A stretch of DNA of 64,000 bases from Granulicella sp. L56. GTDB taxonomy: Bacteria > Acidobacteriota > Terriglobia > Terriglobales > Acidobacteriaceae. The translations under genes and the position numbers were made by a program. Below the pieces are notes generated by a model. The model did not search any database. It was not told the DNA's origin and was given only the letters and a program-made list of their open reading frames with translations. Below are positions 44,962-53,648 of the stretch, one piece after another. The stretch's first letter is position 1. Each line of letters opens with the position of its first letter. The stretch covers positions 124,001-188,000 of the forward strand of contig NZ_LMUS01000006.1 of assembly GCF_009765835.1 (NCBI RefSeq). Reading direction: 5' to 3'.

Positions 44962-45459
44962 ATGGAAGAAGTCACAAAGAACGAAGTCACGCAAAGCGAG
45001 CTGGATCAGTTTTCAGCATTACTGAAGGAACACGAGATTGAAGCACTGGTTGCGAAGCATAAGCCGCAAGGCTTGCAGGTCAGCTTTGATGTCGAATGGC
45101 TTCGGGACAATGCGTTGGCAGCATCGTTTCGGCGAACCCACACCGCAGGGGCGCACTCCATCACGCTGTCTCCGCTATTACTGCAGTGGGGACTCACCGA
45201 CGGCATAGCCTTCCCGACGATTATCTTGCACGAATTGGGTCATGTTATCGACCGGGTGCGGAACTGGAAAAGATATGGTTCGATTGAGCCCTTCGATCAT
45301 GAAGTCCTGGAATACGAAGCAGATGACTTCGTGGTTGGATGCGGTTGGAAGGACAGTCTGATTGAGACTCTGCGTCGCTCAATCGCGCTCGCAATGGAAC
45401 ATGAGGTGCAGGAGAGAATGGCCAGGAAGAGACTATCGCGCCTTTTCAATGCAGCTTAG
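44962..45459 (+). CDS. HExxH zinc-metallopeptidase-like protein
   Basis: 165 residues; ATG 44962 with AAGGAGAGAT upstream. The zincin motif LHELGHVID is at about 91-99, and VLEYEADDFVVG downstream gives the likely third ligand (E). N-terminal 40 residues are helical. No membrane span or signal, so it acts in the cytosol. Similar small zincins accompany toxin or phage-defence genes, but no partner is proven here. Confidence 0.7.
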   Translation: MEEVTKNEVTQSELDQFSALLKEHEIEALVAKHKPQGLQVSFDVEWLRDNALAASFRRTHTAGAHSITLSPLLLQWGLTDGIAFPTIILHELGHVIDRVRNWKRYGSIEPFDHEVLEYEADDFVVGCGWKDSLIETLRRSIALAMEHEVQERMARKRLSRLFNAA

Positions 45460-45493
45460 TAAAAGAACATGCGGGTGAATAGGATCGAGCCTT

Positions 45494-46423
45494 ATGGAGT
45501 CTTCACGAAAGTATTGGGTAGTATCCCCTAACGTTCAGTCTCATGCACATACTGTTGGAGCCTGGCGACAAGCGAGTGTGAGGTGGAAAGCGGCGTTCAT
45601 GGGCTGGCTTCCTGATGACGAGCGACATCGGATCGGTCCAAAATTCGCACGAGGGATCGAGTCTGGGGACGTAATCCTTATTGCTCGACGATTCCGTGGT
45701 GAACCGGAGACCGTCGGCTTCGGGACGGTAGTCGGGAAGTTCGGGACTCGATTGGCCGGATTCGTGCCCCACGAACCATTTGGATCGCTTCGCCAACTCA
45801 AGCCCTTCGTCCCCATGAGTAGGCCGCCAGCTTCTCTCCCACTCTTAGCGGCTCTCAATCAGGCGGCTGCATTGCATCGATTACACCCTGAGTCGAACGC
45901 TCAACACCAAATTCTCTGCCGTTGGATGGATGCTAAGCTCAATTCAACCGACGATCCGCAACCTGACGCTCGACCGGTACCCCGAACAAATAAAGTTAGC
46001 TTTGGCCCACTATCAACTGATGGGCAACTTGACTACCAAGTGAAAACTCGGCAGTCGGTCAAGCAGGCGAAAAGACTCGAAGCCGCTCTAGTCGAACGAT
46101 ACCGCCTTTGGGTCGAGCGTCAAGATCGTACGCTGCGTATCTTTCGGGTCCATCGGCTCCAATGCGATGCCTACGAAGAGGGCCGCCAGAACTTGATCGA
46201 AGCAAAGTGCTCGGCTAGACGAGAGTATGTTCGCATGGCAGTAGGGCAACTACTCGACTATGCGTTTATTGCTCAGGCCGAAATTGGCCAGTGCAACAAA
46301 GCAATCTTGCTGCCGCACAAGCCGAATGCGTCGTTGACACAGTGGCTCGACGCTATTGGTATCAACGTGATTTGGGAAGATGGGCCAGTATTCCTCGATA
46401 ATGCGAATGGGCAATTCACCTAG
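45494..46423 (+). CDS. Putative restriction endonuclease with EVE/PUA-like N-terminus
   Basis: 309 residues; ATG 45494 with AGGAT upstream. Residues 1-110 (YWVVSPNVQ, AAFMGWLPDD, ESGDVILIARRF, TVGFGTVVGKF) resemble an EVE/PUA-like module that reads modified bases. The C-terminal part (LEAALVERYRLWVE ... CDAYEEGRQNLIEAKCSARREYVRMAVGQLLDYAF) has the D/E-x-K pattern (D, EAK) plus the Q..DY helix of PD-(D/E)XK nucleases. A modification-dependent type IV-like restriction enzyme is inferred. Confidence 0.6.
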   Translation: MESSRKYWVVSPNVQSHAHTVGAWRQASVRWKAAFMGWLPDDERHRIGPKFARGIESGDVILIARRFRGEPETVGFGTVVGKFGTRLAGFVPHEPFGSLRQLKPFVPMSRPPASLPLLAALNQAAALHRLHPESNAQHQILCRWMDAKLNSTDDPQPDARPVPRTNKVSFGPLSTDGQLDYQVKTRQSVKQAKRLEAALVERYRLWVERQDRTLRIFRVHRLQCDAYEEGRQNLIEAKCSARREYVRMAVGQLLDYAFIAQAEIGQCNKAILLPHKPNASLTQWLDAIGINVIWEDGPVFLDNANGQFT

Positions 46424-46487
46424 TGCGGCTACTCGATCTTCGGCCCTTCTACTAGGATAGCTAATATCGAATGAGGATTCGCCACCC

Positions 46488-47132
46488 ATGTCGAATGAGC
46501 TTAGGGAACATCTGATCCGCTGTGAGAAGGCAATGCAGTCTGTGAAGCCCATTCTTGGCAAACACGGATTTCCTGCCGATGGGCGGACCCTTACTGTTAT
46601 CGGTTTTATCTCATGGCTTATTGAGCATCACGAATCGATTCTGCTCTTGGTAATGCACGACATGGTGGGATCTGCATCTGCGCTCTTGAGACCCGTCGTC
46701 GAAGGTTCCTATCGGGCACTTTGGGTTAACCTGCCCGCGACCGACGCGGAGGTAAAGAAATTCAATGAGCGGGACGAGATTGACTTGCGATTTGGGGAGA
46801 TCGCGGCGGTCCTCGACACCACCTACGGCATGGAAGGTTTCTTCCAAAAGCTCAAAGATCGAACATGGAAGCACCTCAATAGCTATACGCACGGGGGAAT
46901 GCAGCAAATTGGACGACGTTTTGTGAAGAACGAGGTTGCCAATAACTACAGCGAAGCTGAGATATACGAGATGACCACAACGGCCACAACGATCATCCTG
47001 CTCACAGTCTCGTTCTTCCTCAAGCGGCATGGACACATGGATTCCGGGGACGAGATTCAGAGCCGCTTAGAGACCTACGGTGCAAACGGCGATGGCAAGA
47101 AGGCAGAGGCGCAGCCCGAGGCGGGCGGATAG
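46488..47132 (+). CDS. Hypothetical helical protein (possibly DUF6988-like)
   Basis: 214 residues; ATG 46488 with GAGGAT upstream. Helical, with SALLRPVVEGSYRALWV and LKDRTWKHLNSYTHGGMQQIGRR. The RP..E...R..W pattern and Y.HGG motif recall families of unknown function found on plasmids and ICEs. A weakly hydrophobic helix near the C-terminus (TTTATTIILLTVSFFL). No function assigned. Confidence 0.55.
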   Translation: MSNELREHLIRCEKAMQSVKPILGKHGFPADGRTLTVIGFISWLIEHHESILLLVMHDMVGSASALLRPVVEGSYRALWVNLPATDAEVKKFNERDEIDLRFGEIAAVLDTTYGMEGFFQKLKDRTWKHLNSYTHGGMQQIGRRFVKNEVANNYSEAEIYEMTTTATTIILLTVSFFLKRHGHMDSGDEIQSRLETYGANGDGKKAEAQPEAGG

Positions 47133-47269
47133 CCTAGCGTTGATAACCTCAGTCCTCCGTCTCAGCGGCTTCCGTGCGGGAGGAGCCTTCTTCCCGGCAT
47201 AGTTCAGAGCATCCTCTGCGAAGAGAGAAAATCTCTCTCCCGGCAAGTCAGGCCCGTATCATTGATGCT

Positions 47270-49723
47270 ATGGCTGAAGAGAACGTGGAGCGTCAATTTC
47301 TGAATGTGGCATTGCGACCGCGACAGTTCCGCGTCGCTTTCTTAATTGACCCGTCAGGAACATCCCTTGCATTACTCGACGCCATCTTCGAGTTTGCCAC
47401 TGGCGTATGGGGAGGACGGCTGTTTCCCATTATTCCGGTCATCCACGGAGACATTTCGCCTGCCTACTGGAATCTGTTACTGACCTACGACCCGGATTCC
47501 ATCTATACATACACAGCACTTCCTCAAGCGCTGATCGACCGGATCGAATCGGAGATTGATCCACTCCGACTTGAGAGACATCCCGAATACCTTCTCCAGG
47601 GCGATCACCCGCATCTTTCGCCGCACCATCTGGACCATTTTGTTCCAGTGCAGAGCCTTATCCCTCTGGAAATACGACCGCATTGGTTTCGCAACCCGGT
47701 TCTGGCTACCTATGAGGACCGTGGGGGCAGTCAGGCCGATCCGTTGATCGCGCGGAATTTCGGGATACTGCACAAGGATCTGCGATCTCGTCCAATTCCC
47801 GAAGGTGTCGCGCAAGTGAGTTTCACTCGCGAAAGCAGCTTTGCGTCTTTCCTCGAACTTGTGACTGCGGCCCAGCCAAACACTGTTGTCTTTCCCTTCC
47901 ATCTAGCCGCCGCACGCTGCGCGTTGAACGTCGGTCGTGAGGGACACGAGACGGGCTACGCAATCTTTGTGGGGGAGGGCGTCGAAGACTGGATCGCACA
48001 TTGGAACCATATCTTTACGGTGAATCCCGGCGGGCGAACAGCTTGGAAGGCAATCTGCCTTCCGGCCGCCCAGTTGAGCGATCCGGATCTTCAACCCGCG
48101 CTTCTCGCCTTCTTGCGCAGATGTACTCACCGGAATGGACAACATCCGCCGTATGTCACCTGGAGTTCACGAGAGCTGTCTGAACAGGAACTCCGAGACC
48201 TGAGTGCTCCCTATCGCGTGAAAACGTTGGACGCAGTCTTTCGATTTGTGCAACGGGCAGCGTGGGACTTTCCCATGCTTCAGCCAAACGATGCGATCTC
48301 CTATGGGTTGCCCAACATCGCGTCCGGCGACCCTGACCAGATTCAGACCAGCATCCAGCAAATTCCGCGAGAGGGAGGGTTGCTGAATCCGCCACCACTC
48401 CCATTTCGTTTTCACGGCGACGGACGTTGGATGCTGGATGTTCGCATTCAATATCTGTCCAAATATCCGTTTTACGGTAATGAAGAAGTGACCTACAAGC
48501 TACCGCGCAGAAACGGAGTGGCTCTTGCTTTTTCGCAGTTTCCCGGAAGGATTGTTCTTCACGGCGGTCTGGCTTTTGAGGTGCAGCGGCAGATGCCTCT
48601 CGGGATACGGATTCCCGACGACCGCGACTTGCTCTTGGTAGCGATCGGTTGTGGCACACGTAGCGGGCGCACTGCCGACTTAGAGTGGCGACAGCTTCCT
48701 CCCGCGTATCAAGATCACGCACCCTCGGACAAGGCGAAGTATTGCCGAGGCGTCATTGATTTGTTTGAAGGGCTGCAGACGGCAAGCCAGTATTTCAATT
48801 CCCGCTTCTGGAGACGAATGTTCAACGAGCTGGCTGGGGCGGAGATTGAGCATCTCAGAAGAGTCGCGGCCAATAAGATCAAGAAGCATCCTGAGCGATG
48901 GACACTCGATTCTGCTGTGGCAGATGAGGCCAGTATTGAAAGGATTGCAAACCATGTCGTGCGGCTTTTACAGCATGTGAAGTCGCAGGACGGGGAAATC
49001 ACGCTGAAATACATGGAAGAGCAATTCGCGTTGGAGCGGAAGGAATTTTACGGAAAGAATCCAGAGTTCAATAGCACGGAGGAAATGTCCGAAGAAGAGC
49101 AGGAACAAGCGATTCACCTGGACTTGAAACGTAATCTGCAATGGTTCGTGGATCGCGGTATTTTGCAGCAGGGGGTTGTTTCGAGGTGTTCCCACTGCGG
49201 GTCGCGCTTGTGGCGAGAACTTACGAACCTTGCGCAGAGACATCCCTGCGATGGCTGCGGCGCGGAGGTCCGTACTCCAGTGGATACGCAATGGATTTAT
49301 CGAACGAATTCCCTAGTGCGCGGGGCCGTAGCGCATCATGGCACCGTGGCTCTACTCTTAGCGTTGGCAAGGCTCCGAGAACAAGCGAGAGATAGCTATA
49401 TCTATAGCCCAGGCATACAGTTTTATGAGCGCTACGAAGACAAAGACCCTGCCGTAGAGGTCGATTTGGTATGTATTAAGGATGGCAAGGTCGTCGTTGG
49501 AGAAGTGAAAACAGACGCGGGTGAATTCAATCGAACTGAAATTGACAAGTTAGTGGCGGCTGCCAAAAGACTAGGCGCCGAAGAAGCCTGCGTGTTTGCG
49601 CTGGATGGGAATCAGGAGAATCTGGCGAAACTATGCGCTGCGGTCAAAGCAGAGAATTGCCCCGTTGATTTAGTCCATGTTTGGCCGAGCCAGCGCGCAT
49701 CAGAACCGGCGCTGCATGTCTAA
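47270..49723 (+). CDS. Large unknown protein with zinc ribbon and C-terminal PD-(D/E)XK-like nuclease
   Basis: 817 residues from ATG 47270 (GTG 47174 is also open). The N-terminal part reads VAFLIDPSGTSLALLDAIFEFATGVWGGRLFPIIPVI, then YWNLLLTYDPDSIYTY, a pattern I have seen in uncharacterised defence-island proteins. The middle (about 290-600) is not recognised. Near residues 650-680 are CSHCG and CDGCG, a zinc ribbon. The last 110 residues carry a nuclease pattern (AVEVDLVCI ... VVVGEVKTD) with D and ExK. Its place in the defence stretch suggests an antiviral or DNA-restriction role, which is inference. Confidence 0.65.
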   Translation: MAEENVERQFLNVALRPRQFRVAFLIDPSGTSLALLDAIFEFATGVWGGRLFPIIPVIHGDISPAYWNLLLTYDPDSIYTYTALPQALIDRIESEIDPLRLERHPEYLLQGDHPHLSPHHLDHFVPVQSLIPLEIRPHWFRNPVLATYEDRGGSQADPLIARNFGILHKDLRSRPIPEGVAQVSFTRESSFASFLELVTAAQPNTVVFPFHLAAARCALNVGREGHETGYAIFVGEGVEDWIAHWNHIFTVNPGGRTAWKAICLPAAQLSDPDLQPALLAFLRRCTHRNGQHPPYVTWSSRELSEQELRDLSAPYRVKTLDAVFRFVQRAAWDFPMLQPNDAISYGLPNIASGDPDQIQTSIQQIPREGGLLNPPPLPFRFHGDGRWMLDVRIQYLSKYPFYGNEEVTYKLPRRNGVALAFSQFPGRIVLHGGLAFEVQRQMPLGIRIPDDRDLLLVAIGCGTRSGRTADLEWRQLPPAYQDHAPSDKAKYCRGVIDLFEGLQTASQYFNSRFWRRMFNELAGAEIEHLRRVAANKIKKHPERWTLDSAVADEASIERIANHVVRLLQHVKSQDGEITLKYMEEQFALERKEFYGKNPEFNSTEEMSEEEQEQAIHLDLKRNLQWFVDRGILQQGVVSRCSHCGSRLWRELTNLAQRHPCDGCGAEVRTPVDTQWIYRTNSLVRGAVAHHGTVALLLALARLREQARDSYIYSPGIQFYERYEDKDPAVEVDLVCIKDGKVVVGEVKTDAGEFNRTEIDKLVAAAKRLGAEEACVFALDGNQENLAKLCAAVKAENCPVDLVHVWPSQRASEPALHV

Positions 49724-49801
49724 ACCCTACGGGAGCCTATGCGGAGATCACCCTACGAGCGACGATTCAGTTGATTGGCCGACTGCCCCGGCATCGGGCC
49801 G

Positions 49802-50584
49802 TCAAGCGTTGGGTGGCACGGCATTGCTGATTTTGCCGATCCGCTCACCCGTGCGCCATCGGTCCATCAGCATCGCAATGCCGGTTTCGCCATCGTCGGT
49901 GAATGGTACTTGCGGCCATTCCACCTTTTTAGGCAAGCTCGGATAAATCTCGATCAGACGTTCATCGCAGATCGTCGGCGGGGGCGCGATGAACGATGTC
50001 TGGTCACTGACATAAGGCGCATGTAAGTGCTCCGTTACGATCTGCACAGCGAAGTGCCCCGCGTAGATGGTATTGACGCTGCCTGTCCCCAGCCGGGTCT
50101 TTCCACCGTTGGCGACGATCGTAAAGTCCGTGCCATGACAGCCGAGGTGAGAGCCGGTCAGGGACCCGATCCAGACTCTAGTTCTCTCAGGAATCGTGCG
50201 GCTTTCGCGCAAGGCAATGCGTTCTTCACGGGTAAAGAAATTCTCATTATCGTTGCGCGGTTTGATGGAATCGGAAACCATCGCGGTCTTCACCGCCCAT
50301 TCCGTCAGGAGCTTCATCCCACCGCGATCAAGCGTGATCGGCGTATTGAGAAGCATGGCCTTGAGGCGCGTGACGTTCTTCTGCTCAAGTTGGCTCATCC
50401 ACCCGTTGTTGCAAGTGCCGCAGATTGTGTTGATGGTGACTTCGGGATCTTGTCCGACGAGGACACGGCCGCTCCCTTCCTGCCTGTTAATCGGTGCAAA
50501 GGTAATGAGACGATGCATCCAATCCGGCCACAGATGTTCTCTGCTGCCGGATTGGTTATCGCAGAAAATACACGGCGGAAGCAT
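49802..50584 (-). CDS. HNH-like zinc-knuckle protein
   Basis: 260 residues from ATG 50584. CIFCDNQSGSREHLWPDWMH at the N-terminus followed by ICGTCNNGWMSQLE about 40 residues on is the form of HNH-like nucleases with two CxxC zinc knuckles (H and N near the second). The C-terminal part is not recognised. Convergent with the large nuclease gene. Nuclease activity is inferred from the zinc knuckles only. Confidence 0.6.
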   Translation of the reverse strand: MLPPCIFCDNQSGSREHLWPDWMHRLITFAPINRQEGSGRVLVGQDPEVTINTICGTCNNGWMSQLEQKNVTRLKAMLLNTPITLDRGGMKLLTEWAVKTAMVSDSIKPRNDNENFFTREERIALRESRTIPERTRVWIGSLTGSHLGCHGTDFTIVANGGKTRLGTGSVNTIYAGHFAVQIVTEHLHAPYVSDQTSFIAPPPTICDERLIEIYPSLPKKVEWPQVPFTDDGETGIAMLMDRWRTGERIGKISNAVPPNA

Positions 50585-50712
50585 GACCGAGTATAGGACA
50601 AACGCGTACCTACGTTTCCAAATGCAGCATGCGCTTCCACCAAGATTCCTGGCTTCGTTCCTGGCCGCACGCACCGCAAAATCGAGCGGGCTTGCCGAGG
50701 CGTCATTTGCTC

Positions 50713-52035
50713 CTATCGCGCAATCGAGGCGACATACTCACGGAGCTTTGTGAGGACAGCACTATACCCCAGGTCACGTAGTAGTTGGTTAAGAAGGTCA
50801 GCGATCAATGTGTCCAATCTCTCTGTCCTGGTCTGGAAGTTGGATGGACTGAAACAGCTCACGTCACGTTGCACCAATGAATTCGGAGATTTGGGGACAA
50901 CCTCACCCGACTGGATGGCGGGCGGTTGTCGATTCTCGGAGGTATGCCGTATGAACGGTAGCTTCCCCCCCTCCTGATGCAGCCGGCCCTGACCAGGATT
51001 GGCAAAGAAGTGAACTGAAGCATCCCCGAGGTAGCCAACCTGCGTGAGAAGAGAATGAGCGGTCGTGACCGCTGCAATAAGCTCGATGGTCAGGTCCGAC
51101 AGACTCCAGAGTGGGCCACCAGGCGGATAATCCTCGGCGAGGATCGTCGCGTAGCCAAACTCTCCCACGTTCGTGAGTACCCATTTTGACTGAAGGTCGC
51201 GCTGAAGGTGCGCAAAGTCGATACGGGCGAAGCTTCTATCACGGATCATCTCCTCGGACGAGTCCCAGCGGGAGTCTCCCAAAAACGAATCCTTGGGGAA
51301 GGTCCTGAAAACAATGTTGCGGAACGTCAGTTCCGTGTCGTAATCCAGTGGCACACGACAGCTCTGGTCGGGGATTACCCAAAGACGTAAAACGGAAGGT
51401 GCGGCAATACGCTGAGACGGCACTGACTGCTCTTTGCGACCCCAGCTTTGTTGAGCTTTTGTGATGGGGAGCAGATTCAAGAGGCGAGCTGTATCAATGT
51501 ACTGCGGGGATGAATTCTCCGCGTTGCGCTCGCGCTCGATCAGATTCCTCAACTCGGGTGCCCGTGCAGGAACAGCCTCATCTTCATTCCGAACGTATAC
51601 AGGGGCGGGTGCGTTCTTTGCGGTGAGAAAGTGGATCCTGTTGGTAGAGCGAACTCGGATAACCGCCAAACGACGATCCGGTAGTGTTGGCAGCGTACAT
51701 TCAGCGATCTCGAAACTTGGGGTCGGCGAGATATTTGCAGCAATAGAGCTGGCAAGCCGCGTTTTTATGTCTCCTTTAGACTCCTCTCCTACCAGATCCT
51801 TTGCTCGACCACCATCTTCGGAAACACCGATAAGAATGGCTCCCCCAAAGGTATTGGCGAAGGCGGCGACGACTCTCAAGGCGTTATCGCTCCATTTCTC
51901 CTTGAAATCGACGGTGTATCCTTCCTGCGTTCGATCACTCTGCGGAAGAGTTTGGCGAGTGAATTCTTCAATAGCCGCATAGAGGTCGGAGTCGGTAAGG
52001 CGAGAATAGTCGGCGCTAAATAGGTCTACGGCCAT
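50713..52035 (-). CDS. Schlafen AlbA_2-domain protein
   Basis: 440 residues; ATG 52035. N-terminal AlbA_2 domain: EGYTVDFKEKWSDNALRVVAAFANTFGGAILIGVSEDG, then VIRVRSTNRIHFLT and APVYVRNEDEAVPA. The C-terminal 280 residues are not recognised. AlbA_2 domains bind nucleic acid and are common in prokaryotic Schlafen-type defence or regulatory proteins. It lies between the HNH-like gene and the yedK remnant. Confidence 0.75.
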   Translation of the reverse strand: MAVDLFSADYSRLTDSDLYAAIEEFTRQTLPQSDRTQEGYTVDFKEKWSDNALRVVAAFANTFGGAILIGVSEDGGRAKDLVGEESKGDIKTRLASSIAANISPTPSFEIAECTLPTLPDRRLAVIRVRSTNRIHFLTAKNAPAPVYVRNEDEAVPARAPELRNLIERERNAENSSPQYIDTARLLNLLPITKAQQSWGRKEQSVPSQRIAAPSVLRLWVIPDQSCRVPLDYDTELTFRNIVFRTFPKDSFLGDSRWDSSEEMIRDRSFARIDFAHLQRDLQSKWVLTNVGEFGYATILAEDYPPGGPLWSLSDLTIELIAAVTTAHSLLTQVGYLGDASVHFFANPGQGRLHQEGGKLPFIRHTSENRQPPAIQSGEVVPKSPNSLVQRDVSCFSPSNFQTRTERLDTLIADLLNQLLRDLGYSAVLTKLREYVASIAR

Positions 52036-52059
52036 GCGCCAAAGTCTAGCACTGAACGG

Positions 52060-52297
52060 CTACTGGCTATCAAAGAGGCTCACCTGTTGGTTGGTAATAT
52101 TCGATTTCTCAACCAGGGCGGCTCGCATCTCATCGGCAGGCAGTATGCGGAGCAGATGCAGGGACGGTCTTTCCGAAGCAGTCAGATACTCCGCATAGTC
52201 GCGCGGCTCCAAGAAAGTCGTCATGCGATCGTGGACCGGCTGCATGAGTTCATTCGGTTCACCAGTGATGACGGCGAAGGTACGCCCCCACTGATCG
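52060..52297 (-). pseudogene. C-terminal fragment of a second yedK
   Basis: The minus-strand frame gives TDQWGRTFAVITGEPNELMQPVHDRM, LEPRDYAEYLTASERPSLHLLRILPADE and SLFDSQ, the counterpart of the last ~75 residues of YedK at 38330-38986. The part before TDQW is missing and is replaced by the dnaE2 fragment on the other strand. Confidence 0.85.
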
Positions 52298-52665
52298 GTT
52301 TCGGCCCGCACCCCATGTCCTACCACAGGGCGAAGATGGATCAAGCGGGCGACGTCCGTGCTGCCGATTTGAAGGATGTACCGGACGGGACGTTTGTTCG
52401 GATCGCGGGTGCTGTCATCGCCCGGCAACGTCCGGGGACAGCCAGCGGTTTCATCTTTATCAGGGGTGAGGATGAGACCGGCATCTCAAACGCGATTATT
52501 CACCCGAAGGTATATGAGCGAAACCAGATGGCTGTAACGGGAGGAAAGTTCCTGATGATCGAGGGTTTGCTCCAGAACCAGGACAGTGTGGTCTCCGTGA
52601 AGGCTTCCTCTGTTCGTGTGCTGGATTTTGGACCGATAGATATGCGGTCGCATGATTTTCATTAA
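52291..52665 (+). pseudogene. C-terminal fragment of a second dnaE2
   Basis: From GPHPMSYHR to the end DMRSHDFH the frame follows the last ~120 residues of DnaE2 (FVRIAGAVIARQRPGTASGFIF, ETGISNAIIHPK, KFLMIEGLLQNQD). The rest of dnaE2, imuB and imuA are absent. The frame overlaps the yedK fragment at the deletion point near 52291-52300. Confidence 0.88.
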
Positions 52666-52820
52666 TGGGCTCTATGTCTTGGGGCATTGCCCGATAGGAA
52701 CAGTACCGCCAAGCTGGTGCCCGGATTACGCAGTGGGCACAAAAGCGAAGGATTTCTCCTTTCCAGCAGAAGAGTCGGTTACTCTTTAGTTTTGAATACT
52801 TTCTGCCGAGTCAAACACGC

Positions 52821-53648
52821 ATGCTTGAACTAGGATTACAAAACAATTTGGTGTCTCCGTGGTTCGTCACTCAGCCGCAGCAGCACTACACCCGCGTGAC
52901 TGTATCCGTCACAGACGCTGCTTCTTGGGGAGGGTTGCTTCAAGACGCGGTTCGACGTTGTTATGCCACTGATACCTACCTGCTTCAACGGGCACAGACA
53001 ACACAATTGGCGCCGGCCCAGATTCTCGCTTCCAAACTACCTGATCCCGGCCCGGTAATGTCTGGAGACTTTGGGGAAATTCTCGCCTATATATTCCTAG
53101 CCTCACGCGAGGGTACGACTGTCGCTGCCGGACCGAAGAAGTGGCGATTGAAAGAAACTCGCACAAAGGCAGCTCCATATTCTGATGTCGTCCAGTTTGT
53201 ATTTCATAGCTGGCCCGTCCCTAACGATCAAGATCGCGTGATTTGCGCCGAAGTGAAGGCAAAAGCTACTAACGGAGCTTCAACTCCAATCCCAGACGCC
53301 TTGGCAGGAAGCCAGAATGATCGGACGAGCCGATTGGCAAAAACGTTGGTGTGGTTAAGGGATCGGGCGATTGGAGAAGATATCGGTGTCGTTACTGTGC
53401 AGGAGCTGAACCGTTTCATCCACGCCACAGAACACCCTCAGTATGCGCGCGAACATCATGCGATTGCCATAATCTGTTCCGGACTGGTCGATGCGGAGCT
53501 TGCGACGCTCGTACCGCAAGATATTCCAGAGGGTTGCGCTGTAGTTGTCGTCTCCGTTCCGAATCTGCACCAGACATATACGACGGTTTATGAGAATGTG
53601 CGAAATTCTGTTGCTCAGTGGGCGCTACCTGTGAGCGTGGAGCCATGA
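52821..53648 (+). CDS. hamA: HamA-like nuclease (DUF1837), Hachiman-like system
   Basis: 275 residues from ATG 52821. VMSGDFGEILAYIFLAS, then KWRLKETRTKAAPYSDVV and VICAEVKAKATNG give the G-D..GE / D / E-x-K pattern of the DUF1837 (AbpA/HamA) nuclease. Its stop overlaps the start of a large helicase gene (ATGA), the two-gene order of Hachiman and AbpAB. In the known systems the pair limits phage by DNA damage that the helicase restrains or triggers. Family call is by motif and partner; sequence divergence is possible. Confidence 0.7.
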   Translation: MLELGLQNNLVSPWFVTQPQQHYTRVTVSVTDAASWGGLLQDAVRRCYATDTYLLQRAQTTQLAPAQILASKLPDPGPVMSGDFGEILAYIFLASREGTTVAAGPKKWRLKETRTKAAPYSDVVQFVFHSWPVPNDQDRVICAEVKAKATNGASTPIPDALAGSQNDRTSRLAKTLVWLRDRAIGEDIGVVTVQELNRFIHATEHPQYAREHHAIAIICSGLVDAELATLVPQDIPEGCAVVVVSVPNLHQTYTTVYENVRNSVAQWALPVSVEP

